Source: Asterella californica
Lineage: Eukaryota; Streptophyta; Marchantiopsida; Marchantiales; Aytoniaceae
Direction of reading: 5' to 3'
DNA length: 64,000 bases
NCBI GenBank assembly: GCA_036924285.1
Contig: JAYKYS010000016.1
Coordinates: forward strand, 558,001 to 622,000
In this document: piece by piece, positions 50,168 through 60,691 of the stretch
Position numbering within the stretch: the first letter of the stretch is position 1
Layout: every line of letters starts with the position of its first letter
Translations under genes and position numbers: made by a program
Notes under the pieces: model-generated
What the model saw: the letters and a program-made list of their open reading frames with translations, nothing else
What the model was told of the DNA's origin: nothing
Database searches by the model: none

Positions 50168-51365
50168 TGTTCAGTCTACTCAAGGAAGTGTTGGGCTTCA
50201 GGCTATGGTTGCTTACTACAGAGGTAGGCTTCAGATCAAAAGTGAACACTATTAACACTCACTCAGGTCGAATGGACCCTCCAGTATGTTCAGGAAGCAA
50301 AAATTAGGTCAGACAGCGAACTTTAACAGTCCAGAATCAGAAACATACGATGGTTCAGACTTCAGAACAACTTCTACATGTAAATGAGGCCCTACTGACC
50401 ATACACACGAAGTTTCAGCTTGAGATCAAATCAGAGTGTCGAGATATGGACAAAAATGTTCTGAGCAGAGAAATTACGGCAATTTCCGGTACCCAGACAT
50501 CTATTTCGACCTAGAACAGAGAATTGGCTCGATCACTTTCGAAGATTCTTACAGGATTTGCAGTACACAACTTGCTGAACACTCCTGTGAAGTTGGGCCT
50601 CCTGATTGTACACAGAACTCCAGATCTCGCTCTTTGAAGTTGCTGTTCCAGATTGAGAGCTTTTCGGACCCCCTCTGCTTCAGCGGTCGCCTCGAATTAC
50701 TCAGTCACTCAATCGACATGAAAATTTAGGGACAATAGTAGCTCTACTGACAGTGAACGTGACCACGAAGGTTTGAAGCGATTTCCTCAAATCTACTGCG
50801 ATTGACACCGAAAAACCCCAAAATCAACAGAAGTGCTGCAATTCTAGCACAAATCGAACTTCAATCAGCCATAACTCCTTCTTTATTGCTCCAAATCGAT
50901 CAAAAATTTTGCTTACAGTGCTTGGCACGACGAACCCTATCTCCTGTGCTCTCAGAATTTTGAAGTCCCCTCACCAAATGCTCGAACTCTTCTTAAGACC
51001 TCTACTACTAAGTTTAGCGGTACACAAAGACAAAATTGGACCAATGGGAGTACATAGCTTCACTCCCCTGTCCTTTTGTGTCCCAAACCACGTGGTGACT
51101 TAATTTCATACATAGACTACCACGTCAAGCCCCTAATGTGCCAACGTAACTCCTAAACTACATGCGAAGACATGTAAAGCGACACGTAATCTTGAAAGAT
51201 AACTCAAACACGCTAGAAAGCATGCATGGGCGACACGTAATTACAACCCATGAGCCTAACTCCATCTACATGGTAATCAACCTACTAAGATTCAAAATAT
51301 ATAACATCCTCCAATGTCGACTTCTCTTAGGTCCTAACTTCACTCAGAGAGACTAACGCTTGACA
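50168..51365 (-). repeat. diverged LTR of the C/E family (antisense to C)
   Basis: The reverse complement aligns with solo LTR C along almost its whole length: CGTGTCGCCCATGCATGC, CGAGCATTTGGT, GATTTGAGGAAAT, GACCGCTGAAGC, GGTACCGGAAATTGCCGTAA and the 3' part GAGTGTTAATAG..AAGCAACCATAGCC. Identity is perhaps 65-75 percent by eye. The 5' end near 51365 is not sharply defined. It lies just upstream of the E ORF in the same orientation, as a 5' LTR should. Confidence 0.65.
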
Positions 51366-51840
51366 GAGAGGTGAATTATTTATAATGTAAAATGATTCAC
51401 ATCACGACAACGCGTAATCTATCCTCACAATAGACTCAAGACATTTGCACTCTGTTCTTCTGACTTCTCACCTCTCACACACACTCAGAACAAGCTTGCT
51501 GCATGATGAGAAGACATGACCCTCGATCATTCTCTCTAGATTCTGCCAGCAAGGCTTCTCACGACTCTCTCCTAAGTTCGGGAAGAAGAAGGAATGGGCT
51601 GCTATGGGTCAGACAGAAGAGACCCGAAATGGACCCTTACGTCTTCTCGTGCATTTTGCCAGCCCTTCCAGCCTTCTAGTCTCTCTAAGAAGTTGTGGAT
51701 TTGAGAAGCTTGGAAGACCGGGAGGCACAGGTCTAGTTCCCGACTTCCAACTTCTCGAAATAACAAAACAACTCACCAAGCCACTCGGAATTCATACCAA
51801 GCCTCTCTTAACACCAAACCAAAGCAAATCCACTCTTGAT
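51366..51840. other. no gene recognised
   Basis: Open frames here are short and without recognisable domains; composition is like the E-type flanks. Confidence 0.35.
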
Positions 51841-51857
51841 ACGAATTGTGTACAGTC

Positions 51858-51960
51858 GACTTCCGAAGACAATCCGGCTTCCGAAGCGTCCTCCGAAGAT
51901 AGTCAAGTTTTAGAAGCGTCTTCCGAAGATGTTCAGATCTTCCGAAGCGTCTTCTGTTCA
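51858..51960. repeat. cluster of CTTCCGAAG palindromes
   Basis: Six TCC/TTC-GAAG words (CTTCCGAAGAC, CTTCCGAAGCGTC, CCTCCGAAGATAG and relatives) occur within about 100 bases, spaced 15-24 bases apart. A similar cluster is at 63776-63885, and related words are frequent at 28.3-30.9 and 48.8-50.1 kb. Confidence 0.6.
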
Positions 51961-51964
51961 AGGT

Positions 51965-52177
51965 TTCGGGGGTAGAGGGATAGTAGGGTAGGGAAATTGA
52001 TAGCTGGGATCTCCAATTTGAGCGCTAGGGATAGGGAAGCTCGAATTGAACTCAGGAAGAAGCAAGAAGATGTCTAACAGAAATTGGGCAGCGCTTCCGC
52101 GCTCAATGTCACAATAGGAAAATAGGGATGAGGGAATTGATCGATCAGGTTGCTTGCAAACCACCAGAGAAGCGCGA
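51965..52177. other. left flank of element D, no gene
   Basis: No coding sequence supported; the last four bases before the LTR are GCGA, to be compared with GCGG after the 3' LTR. Confidence 0.35.
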
Positions 52178-54695
52178 TGTCGTGTTGTGGATTGGCTAGG
52201 GTGTGAAACCACCACATATCCTTATCGTACGTGTTTGTTGTTGAGGAGTCACTGGGACCTTATCGTGTCAAAAGATAAAGCTCCACGTGGACGATCCGTG
52301 TACTCTTCGCTGAGTGGAGATAAGAGTAGTACTCTTGTCGTTACATGCGAGGTTGATGTATAAGAAGAGAGGTGAGCGGAGCTTGGGATATGGAGTGTAG
52401 AGTATCCAAGTCTAGTGTGAGTGTGATCAGTATCATCGGATGAAGTAAGCGGCAGTACGAGTGGTAGGCATGAACGGAGAACCATTTCGTGCTCTTGATC
52501 TTCCACTTGCGCATCCATTCGTCATTAAGATCCATTGTCTGCCGCGGGATCACTTTCGAGTATTTATGATAGCTCATTGGGGAGAGTCGTTTATGGCTGC
52601 GGTGATGGCTACTCCGGATCCTGTCGTTCTTCTCATTGTCACTTACGACGTTGTTTGGGATCTTACTGTCTACATCTTGCTCTGATGTGGTATGGATCCT
52701 CCATTGGATCGGAACTTTCCAGCGAGAGTTCCGTTCAACACTTGGGTCGAAATACGATGTTACAGTCGATCAAAGATGGCACATCGTGAGTTTGTCGTGT
52801 GGAACTTCGGTGAGGATTATTACAACCAGATAATAGCTTCATCCGTTCCTTTTGTAGTTCCGTTTATTGTCAACCGTTTTAGAGTCGAGATTTAGACTCT
52901 ATATTGAGCGTAGTTTGTTCTTCGTGTCTACGTGCTTCGTGGCCGACGGTATCGTCACCGACACATGTTTGTAGTTTGTTCAATATAAGCTTTGAGGCCC
53001 AAATGGTACTCTTGGATAAAAATTCCTTCTTTGTGTGTTTGTCATGTGAGTGAAGAAATAACTCTTTTGTCAACTTGTTTCTTATTGGTCGAAAGTTTGA
53101 CTAATCATCTTCTACCAAGTTCCTTTCACGTTTTCGAGGGTTAGAGGCACTTCCCGTGGTCCATTCGCGGAGTGTGAGATATGGTTGGAAAGCTTGGGAG
53201 ACGAGGATGCCCGTGGACTCAATGGTTGCTCGATTTGAAGCACGGATGAGAATGTTTCAATCAATTGAAGCTGAGGGGGTCAAATTCGTGACCAATTTTA
53301 TTTTCGTGAGGTCTTTCTCACTTTCTGGGAGTTTTGTGAGGTTGCTGGAGATGAATTGACTGTTGCTGGAAAGCTCTTGAGATGGGCTTGCTGATGGACT
53401 CTGAGATCAATCGATTCCAAGCCGGAGTGAAAAAGTTATGGCCGGCTGAAGTTGGGTGTCTCAAATCGGAGGTTATGATAGTAGACGACTGTAAACAGAA
53501 GACATTGAGAGAGATATGGAGAGTTTGAGGTCGAATTTCGCTATGAAACCTTCCAAGGTCTGAGAAGGTACAGTCAGCTACCTACCTGTGAAATTTCACC
53601 ATTTGGATTATTGGGTTGAAGGGAAACACTGTTTTTGTGCACAAGGGTCTGCATATCGTCTTGTGTCATTGACGAAAAAAGGTTTGGATCATTCAGAGAG
53701 TTTGGTTGAGGATCTGCTAGTGAAATTTTACAGAGTGATAGTGATGGTGACACATTAGCTTCCTGAGAAGTTTGAGCTGTTTTGGTCGAGTGGTTTGTGA
53801 GGAATCGAACAGCAAAGTTCTGCCGAAATAGTATCATGTTATAAAAACAGCGATAAGAGCTTGGATCATTTTGAGAGTTTAGTTGAGGATCTGCTAGTGA
53901 AACTTTACAGAGTGGTAGTGATGGTGACTCATTAGCTTCTTGATAAGTTTGAGCCATTTTTGTCGAGTGGTTTGTGAGGAATCAAACAGCAAAGTTCTGT
54001 CGAAATAGTATCATGTTATAAGAAACAGCAAACTTTGGAAGGGCATAACTGCCAACTCAGTGATGATCTCTCTGCATGTAATACCTTAATAGAGAGATTA
54101 TTCTACAGGCTATCTACTGGCCTTGGTTTCATCTCATTCTGAGCTGTGGTTGAAGAGTGACAGCGAGATAAAGTTGAGAAGTTCTTGCTCTGAAAGGCGC
54201 AAGAGTCAAGATTCTTTGAAGAAAAGGTCGACCTGGAGATTTTTCTAGTGCTTCAGAGCACTTGATCATGAGTATAGAGAGTTGTTGACAGTATTTCCTG
54301 TGTTTGGATCCTCTCTATACTCGCATGCTTGTTTGTACGCCCAGTTGGTTTGATTGGATTTGTGTGCGGACGTTGAGCTTAGATTTCTTTTCTATTAGGA
54401 GTGCTGGTATTTCTCTTGTGGTGAGGCTGGAGTGATGACCAGCAGACCCAAGAGTGCTTGCGGTGATGGCAGGAACAGGTTGCCCGTGCTTGTTACCCCG
54501 GTTCTATTCTTAGTCGAGTAAGAGAGAGATCTATCGAGAGGACGTGAGGATATCGTAGCGAGATAGGTTCAGAGTGTACTTGGAGGTCAGAGAGAGGTTT
54601 GGGTGGTCGTTGGTTCTGAATCACGGAGTGCGACACGTACTCTCTACAGCTAGATATCCGGTGTATTCTTAGATAAGAAAGCACGTCACACGACA
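52178..54695 (+). repeat. 5' LTR of element D
   Basis: 2518 bp. Contains a degenerate internal repeat at about 53650-54030, where AGTTTGGTTGAGGATCTGCTAGTGAAA and TCGAGTGGTTTGTGAGGAAT recur about 185 bases apart. Possible core promoter TATAAG at 52359. Open frames inside are not supported as genes. Confidence 0.9.
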
Positions 54696-54760
54696 GTTGA
54701 TGAACTCGATGTGAAACTTCTGGGGTGGAGAGTTAGTGAAGTTCTTCTCAGAACTTTACC

Positions 54761-56587
54761 ATGGCCGAGAGACAAGGAGTTGGAAACCCTTCGGGCACGA
54801 TTCCGATGCAGCTTGATCCTACTATAAGGCAAATGTCCCAAGCATTTGCTCTGTACATGGATCAACAACAAGCTGTTCAACGGAAGGAGGCGATGACTAC
54901 CAAGGCTTTTCATTCGGTGGTGGGGACATTGGATCAATTTGAAGGGAGAAACATCTCCAAGTACCTGAAGTTCTATTCTCGAGAGATGGAGCTGAGTAAG
55001 GTACCAAAGAGGGAGATGGTACGGACGTTTGAGCTTGCTGTTGTCCCGGAGTTACGGGAACATGTGAAGGGGCTCATTCAAGCTCATGGAGCTAACTGGG
55101 AGGAGTTTTCTCTTCAGCTGAAGGAGGAATACTCTTTGGAGGATGCAGATCGAGTGACTAAGAAGTCATTCATGGAGTGGGTGAACAAACCCAGCAAGGA
55201 ACTAGTTGTTACCGAACTACTTCGGGAGTTTGAGAGATAGTTTCTTCAACTATCTCGGATGGAGAAGCTCACACTTGAGAATGACAAAGTGGAGCTATTT
55301 TTACAATCAGCCAACAGCGAGCTACAGAGGGAGTTAGAGTTGTTGTTGGAAGATCGGACGAAAGACAATGGTCTCACATCTGATTGGAAGAATGTTAGCG
55401 AAGCAGTGGGAGTGCTTGCAAAGCGAGAATATCGAAGAGGGAAGGTGGTTGTGAGTCAAGCACCAAGATCGCCGCCTATTGTGATACCACGAAGGCAACC
55501 AACGGTGCAGACTGCTCCTCTACCTACTATTTCGCTTCTTACTATTCCTATCACTACGATTGTACCACAGCGGAATCAAGCAATGGAAGATTTGGAGAAG
55601 AAGATGAGAGACTTACAGATCAAGTTGACAAGGTTGGAGGAGAAGGATGGGGCACATGAAGGGAGACCTGCACCAAAACAAGGATATGTTCAGAGATGTA
55701 TTTGGTGTGACAACACCGACCATCAACGGAAGGAATGTGGGAGTTTCACTGATGCTTTGCAGCAAGGCATAATTTTCTGGAAGGAAAGAAAGATCGCCTT
55801 GAGAGACAACGGAGAGACTTTGAGGACCAACTTCGGTAGAGGAGGGATGAAGAAAGTTTTGGAGGATCATCTAACAATACATGATGTGACATCGGTAGAA
55901 GTTTCTACTTATGGAGTCGAGGTGATTAGCAAAAAGGAGAGTGCCTTTTTGAAACATGAGGATACGACTGATATGTGGAGTAATGCTGTGAGCACGAACA
56001 GAAAGGAGAAAATGACAAGGGAGGAGTTGCTCAGAACAGTCACAGCAATCAGGAGTGCTACTGGATGGGATGATCCCGTAGATGCTATGTCCGTTCATGT
56101 CTACGTAGCCAAGGCTCAACATGAAGCTATCATGGAAGAGAAGCGTAGGAGAGATAAGGCTGGTCCAAATGAGGAGAGAGCAGCTCCCAAGAGGCAACTA
56201 AGAGGAGATAGACTCCGACAGGAGACTACACCTCTACGAGAAGAAGCCATGGAGGATGTCTTACCTTCTGGAAGTTCAGAGAAGAGTAAGGGTAGGGAGA
56301 AAGGCAAAGCTCCCATGTATAAGCTGCAATCAGACACTGAAGCAGCAACCAACATGAAAGAGGTGTTGCAGGAGAAGGTGCTCAATACAAAGATTGAGTT
56401 TACCTTGCGAGAGATCGTCGAGATTGCGAAGAAGGAGTTTCACGATGTCATCATTGACATTATCAAGCGGAAGAGACAATTAACGGGAGAGACTGCGCGC
56501 AGTGTCCAGTGCTCTAGACACAGTGATTACAAAGGAAGAGGAGCAAGAGTTGGCTCGTTCTTACAACACTCGCAAAGTTCGGTTTGA
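54761..56587 (+). pseudogene. element D gag
   Basis: Starts MAERQGVGNPSGTIPMQLD 66 bases after the LTR. The capsid-like region (ISKYLKFYSREMELSKVPKR, FELAVVPELREHVKGLIQAH) runs to a TAG at 55238-55240 that most simply replaces a Gln codon and then continues in frame (RMEKLTLENDKVELFLQSAN). A coiled region, the zinc knuckle CIWCDNTDHQRKEC (CX2CX4HX4C, about residue 308) and a basic and acidic linker follow. Coding passes to another frame (+1) between 56502 and 56587, where protease begins; whether that shift is programmed or damage cannot be told. Structural particle protein. Confidence 0.85.
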
Positions 56588-57131
56588 TGTGGATAAGAAA
56601 GAGGACGATAAGATCTCTAGTCATTACACTAGAGGACATTGGGCAAGAGCCACTACTGAAACCTTAATGAATGTAGGAGAGATGAAAGATCCGGTGGTTG
56701 CTCTCATTGATCATGGATCTGAGATCAATATTGTCTCTAAGGACATCTACAAGCAAGGTGGATGACCTGTTGATATAGATCATGGTTGGATGATCCGAGC
56801 AGCAAACAACACACGAGGAGAACTCTATGGTGCTTGTCCGGATGTGAAGGTGAAGATAGAGAATGTGATACTTGAACAAAACTTCTTTATTCAAGATACT
56901 ACTTCCTATCCGGTTATTCTTGGTCAACCATTCATTACAGCTGTAAGGATGGAGACTAAGGTGTTGGATGACGGCTCTGCTTATGCTCGGATTAGGAGTC
57001 AAGATGACAAAACAACGGTGCAGTTCTTGACTGTGTCTGCTAATCATGAGCATAACCGAGATTACTTGCGGAGTGTTTCTCTACCCAAAGTCGCTGAAGA
57101 GTTTAAGGATTTTTCCAGAGGACCACTATAG
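56502..57131 (+). pseudogene. element D protease region
   Basis: The frame starts at or before 56502 (ITKEEEQELARSYNTRKVRF). The retropepsin is ETLMNVGEMKDPVVALIDHG with SEINIVSKDIYKQGG; the usual catalytic D-[TS]-G reads D-H-G. A TGA at 56763-56765 most simply replaces Trp, and the frame continues through YGACPDVKVKIENV and ILGQPFITAVRMETK to a TAG at 57129. The fragment at 27370-28020 is a relative of this part. It would mature gag and pol if intact. Confidence 0.8.
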
Positions 57132-57765
57132 AGCGAGAGTATAGTGGTACCTATACACAAGAGAAGGTACTCTCGTTGGAGAAGGATAATGCCTTTTGTA
57201 CATGAGTGGTGAGATATTCGGAGAGTGGATTTGCTGTGTATACACAGCTCGCTGATCTTCGGAAATGGGAGAAGAAAGTTGTGCAAAGAACTCAAAAAGA
57301 TCTAAAAAGAGTTGGTGTGCTTAGTGAAGAGGATAAGATAGAGGGCGTTTACGTAGAGATGGATTTGGATGATCCTTTGGAAGAGCTTCGCAAGGTCGAG
57401 CAAGGGAATGAAGACCAAGTTGTGTATATACGTTCTATGGAGCTTTACTCGGCTATAGAGTCGTTCCAGATACCTGAAGTCAGAGTTGAGACCAAGTATA
57501 AAACGGTGGATAAAAAGGTGAAGCCGGTTGCACAATCGTTACCTAGCGACTCTGACCAACGAGTTCAACAAGCCTCAAAGGAGAAGAGCTTAGGGTATCT
57601 TGATCAAATAGGTCACAAGTTTACAGAAGCTACGCTCAAGGAGTTGAAGGTTGGTTCTACCGACTTTCTTCTACCTGCTGAGGAGAGGGAGTTCAAGGAG
57701 ATGTTAAGTAGGCATGGGAAAACTTTTGCTTTTGAGATTCAGAAATTGAGTGTGTAGATCCAAGC
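57132..57765 (+). pseudogene. element D protease-RT linker
   Basis: Frame 57206-57757 (YSESGFAVYTQLADLRKWEK, KDLKRVGVLSEEDKIEGVYV, EEREFKEMLSRHGKTFAFEI) precedes RT as in other gypsy polyproteins, where a segment of this type ends in the F-A-F motif. A frameshift at each end and a TGA near 57203 separate it from its neighbours. Confidence 0.75.
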
Positions 57766-59717
57766 GTTGTAGCACCGATGATCATATTTATGGTACCGCA
57801 TACGCCTTGGGACTTAAGATCAATTCCCGTACCTAGAGCACATCTACCTAAGCTTATGGAGCTTCTCAAGGAGAAGATGAGGATGAGAATCCTTGAGCCA
57901 TCATTTGCACCGTACTCCAGCCGCTGGTTTACAGTGCCGAAGAAGAGCGGAGCGCTACGGTTCATTCAAGATATGCAACCGGTGAATCAGGTGACCATAA
58001 AAAATACGAGGATCGGACCTATTGTAGGAGAGTTTGCTAAAACATTCGCTGGTAGAGCCATTTACTCGATAGGAGACCTCTACTCTGGATACGATCAGTT
58101 TCAACTTGCTGAAAGGAGTAGAGACGTCACTACTATGAGGACGCCGTTGGGTTTGGTGAGGATATGCACATTACCGCAGGGGGCAACAAATTCTGTTGTA
58201 CACATGATGAACGGGATGAACAAAGTTCTTCGAGACTTCATCCCGGAGAAGACCATGTCTTTCTTGGATGACATTCCAATCAAAGGATGTGTAGAGGAGC
58301 AGAAGGATGAGAGAGTCGATCAGAGGGGGTGTCGAAAATTTGTGACTGATCATATTCTAGATTGTGATCATATTTTATCACGGCTCAGGGAGGTTCACTT
58401 GACGCTATCGGGTGCTAAATATTCGTTTGGAGTTCGAGAGGTTGTGATTGCGGGGCACTTGTGCGGGTGGTTTAGTCGCAAACCTGATCCTAACAAGGTG
58501 GATGCCATATAGTGGATGAAGGACACATGTAGCTCGACAACAGAGGTGCGAAGGTTCTTAGGAGCTTGCGTGTTCCATCATGTGTGGATTCTTCATTTTG
58601 CTCATGTATCAGATCCACTCTATGGTCTGTTACGAAAGAGCACGAAGTTCAGATGGGAGGAGAAGCATATCGAAGCGGTGCAGAAGCTGAAGCAGTTGTT
58701 GTCTTCTCCACCTGTGCTACAAGAGTGAGTTATGAAGATGGCAAACACGTGATAATCATGATTGATACAAGTCTGATAGCCATTGGGTGGGCAGTGGGAC
58801 AAGATGATGAGGATGAGAACCGGTTTGCAATCAGGTTTGGAGCCAAGGTTTTGAGTGAGAGATAGCGAAACTACCCACAAGTAAAGCGAGAGCTATGAGG
58901 AGTAGTTACCACTATGAAAGTCGAGAAGGACTATTTGATTGGAGCACCGGTGATAGTGGAGACGGATTGTTTACCACTGTTAGGGATGATTACTAATTGT
59001 AACACCCCTGATATTGCTATGTTGCGATGGATTGCCTATATCAAGTCGTTGAATCTAGAATTCAGACACATAGTGGGGAAAGATAACCCGGTAGTAGATA
59101 TGTTGTCTAGGGCCAGATATGAGGATGAAGAGGATTTGACGGAAGACACAGAGGATATAGACACAACCGTTTTTTGTAGAGCTCAAAAAGGAATGAATGA
59201 GCATCAAAACTCATTCATGGAGGAGCTATATGAAGGAGAATGGTTAGACATTGGGCGTTATCTTGGTTTGCTGACCAGGCAACCAGAATGGAATGATGCT
59301 CAGTTCAAACAGATCAAGAGGAAGCCTTACAACTACATACAACAAGGGGGCTATCTGTGGAAGCGCGCCAAGCGAAGTGGCGAGATGCCGCAACGAGTTG
59401 TGTGTAAGCAAGAGATGCAAACCCAGCTCATTCAAGAATTCCATGAAAGCTTATGGGCTGGACATCGGGGTATTTATGCCACCTTTACCAAACTCAAAGA
59501 GAGGTATTGGTGGCGTAACATGTATAGAGATGTAGTGCGATTTGTGGAGACGTGTGTAACTTGTCAGATGTACTCTGACATCCGACATCGAGATGAGCTT
59601 CACTCTATGTATCCACTTGCAATGCATTACAAGTGGGTAGTAGATCTGATTACGATGGCGGTTGGGATATGGCAGATGAGATACTTGGTTTTGGCACGGG
59701 AGGATCTATCGAACTAA
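57766..59717 (+). pseudogene. element D reverse transcriptase and RNase H, start of integrase
   Basis: RT starts around VPHTPWDLRSIPVPRAHLPK and contains SSRWFTVPKKSGALRFIQDM, IGDLYSGYDQFQLAERSRDV, TLPQGATNSVVHMM and the active site FLDDIPIKG (58261-58287). TAG 58510-58512 (for Gln) is followed in frame by WMKDTCSSTTEVRRFLGACV. After a frameshift near 58725, RNase H has MIDTSLIAIGWAVGQDDEDE, TAG 58863 and TGA 58896 (Gln and Trp positions), VETDCLPLLGM and KDNPVVDMLSRARY. Integrase begins with HESLWAGHRGIYATFTKLKE and CVTCQ (zinc site) and VVDLITM (first Asp). TAA 59715-59717 ends the frame at a probable Gln. Confidence 0.85.
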
Positions 59718-60625
59718 GTTGAAGGACGCGCTCTACGCACAAACACTACAGAAGGGGTGTGCAGATTTCTACTTGAAGATATGATCTGCAGATACGGATG
59801 TGTTGGGAAGATTACAGCAGACCGCGGAGAACTGAATGCTCACGAATCTGATATGTTCTTCAAGAGGCGGGGAATAAAGTTAGCTCTTACCATGGCTTAC
59901 AACCCAGAAGGAAATGCGAAGAGTGAGCGCGATCATCCTCCTATCTGGAAAGCCACTGTGAAAGCTTGCAACGGAAGGGTGAGAGAATGGCCAAGGCTTC
60001 TACCATTTGCTCTATGGGCCGATCGTACAACTCATAGTTCGGTGACCGGGTACATGCCAGCAGAACTAATGCTAAGGGTAAAAACAAATCATGCCTATTG
60101 AAGAGCAAATACCTACTTGGAGTGTTCTACCTTGGGAAGATAATATCTCTAGAGAGGATCTTCTCGCTCTTAGGATTCGTCAGTTGGAGCGTAGACCAGA
60201 CGATGTGGAGCTAGCTCTCGAACGATTACGAAAAGCTCGCTTGAAGAACAAAGACAGATTCGATAAGCGACATCGACTACCACCTAAGGAGATCCAAGAA
60301 GATGATTGGGTGTTGGTATACGATAGCAGCTTGGATAATCAGCATAGTTCATTGCGGAAGTTTCTAAATGCTGGTTTGGGCCTTACGTGGTTGTTCGTAT
60401 TCATGACAACGCCACATACGTACTACGTGAGTTGGATGGTGCACGGCTTAAAGTTCCGATTGCAGGAAAATAGATAAAACTCTTTAAGCGGCGAGATAAG
60501 GATCTAGACATTGAGGAGATCAGTACTGAGTTTGATCTCTCTCAAGATCAAGATGAGAGTCTAGATAACAGTGTAGAGCTGGAGGTGGAGGCTCATGAAG
60601 AAGAAGATGAGGAAGAAGAGGTATG
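59718..60625 (+). pseudogene. element D integrase end and acidic C-terminal tail
   Basis: Continues in frame after the TAA: KITADRGELNAHESDMFF with the second catalytic Asp and YNPEGNAKSERDH with the Glu. After frame changes near 60090 and 60370 comes the C-terminal domain WFGPYVVVRIHDNATYVLRE. One further stop (60474) and then KLFKRRDKDLDIEEISTEFD lead into an Asp/Glu run ending EEDEEEEV at TGA 60624. The acidic tail takes the place of a chromodomain; no chromodomain is seen. Confidence 0.8.
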
Positions 60626-60678
60626 ATGCCAACCACAACGTATGATAAGGTTGGTGCATACCGGAGGATGCACAGGTT

Positions 60679-60691
60679 AAGAGGGGGTGGA
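60679..60691 (+). promoter_or_regulatory. polypurine tract of element D
   Basis: AAGAGGGGGTGGA directly before the 3' LTR. Confidence 0.75.
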
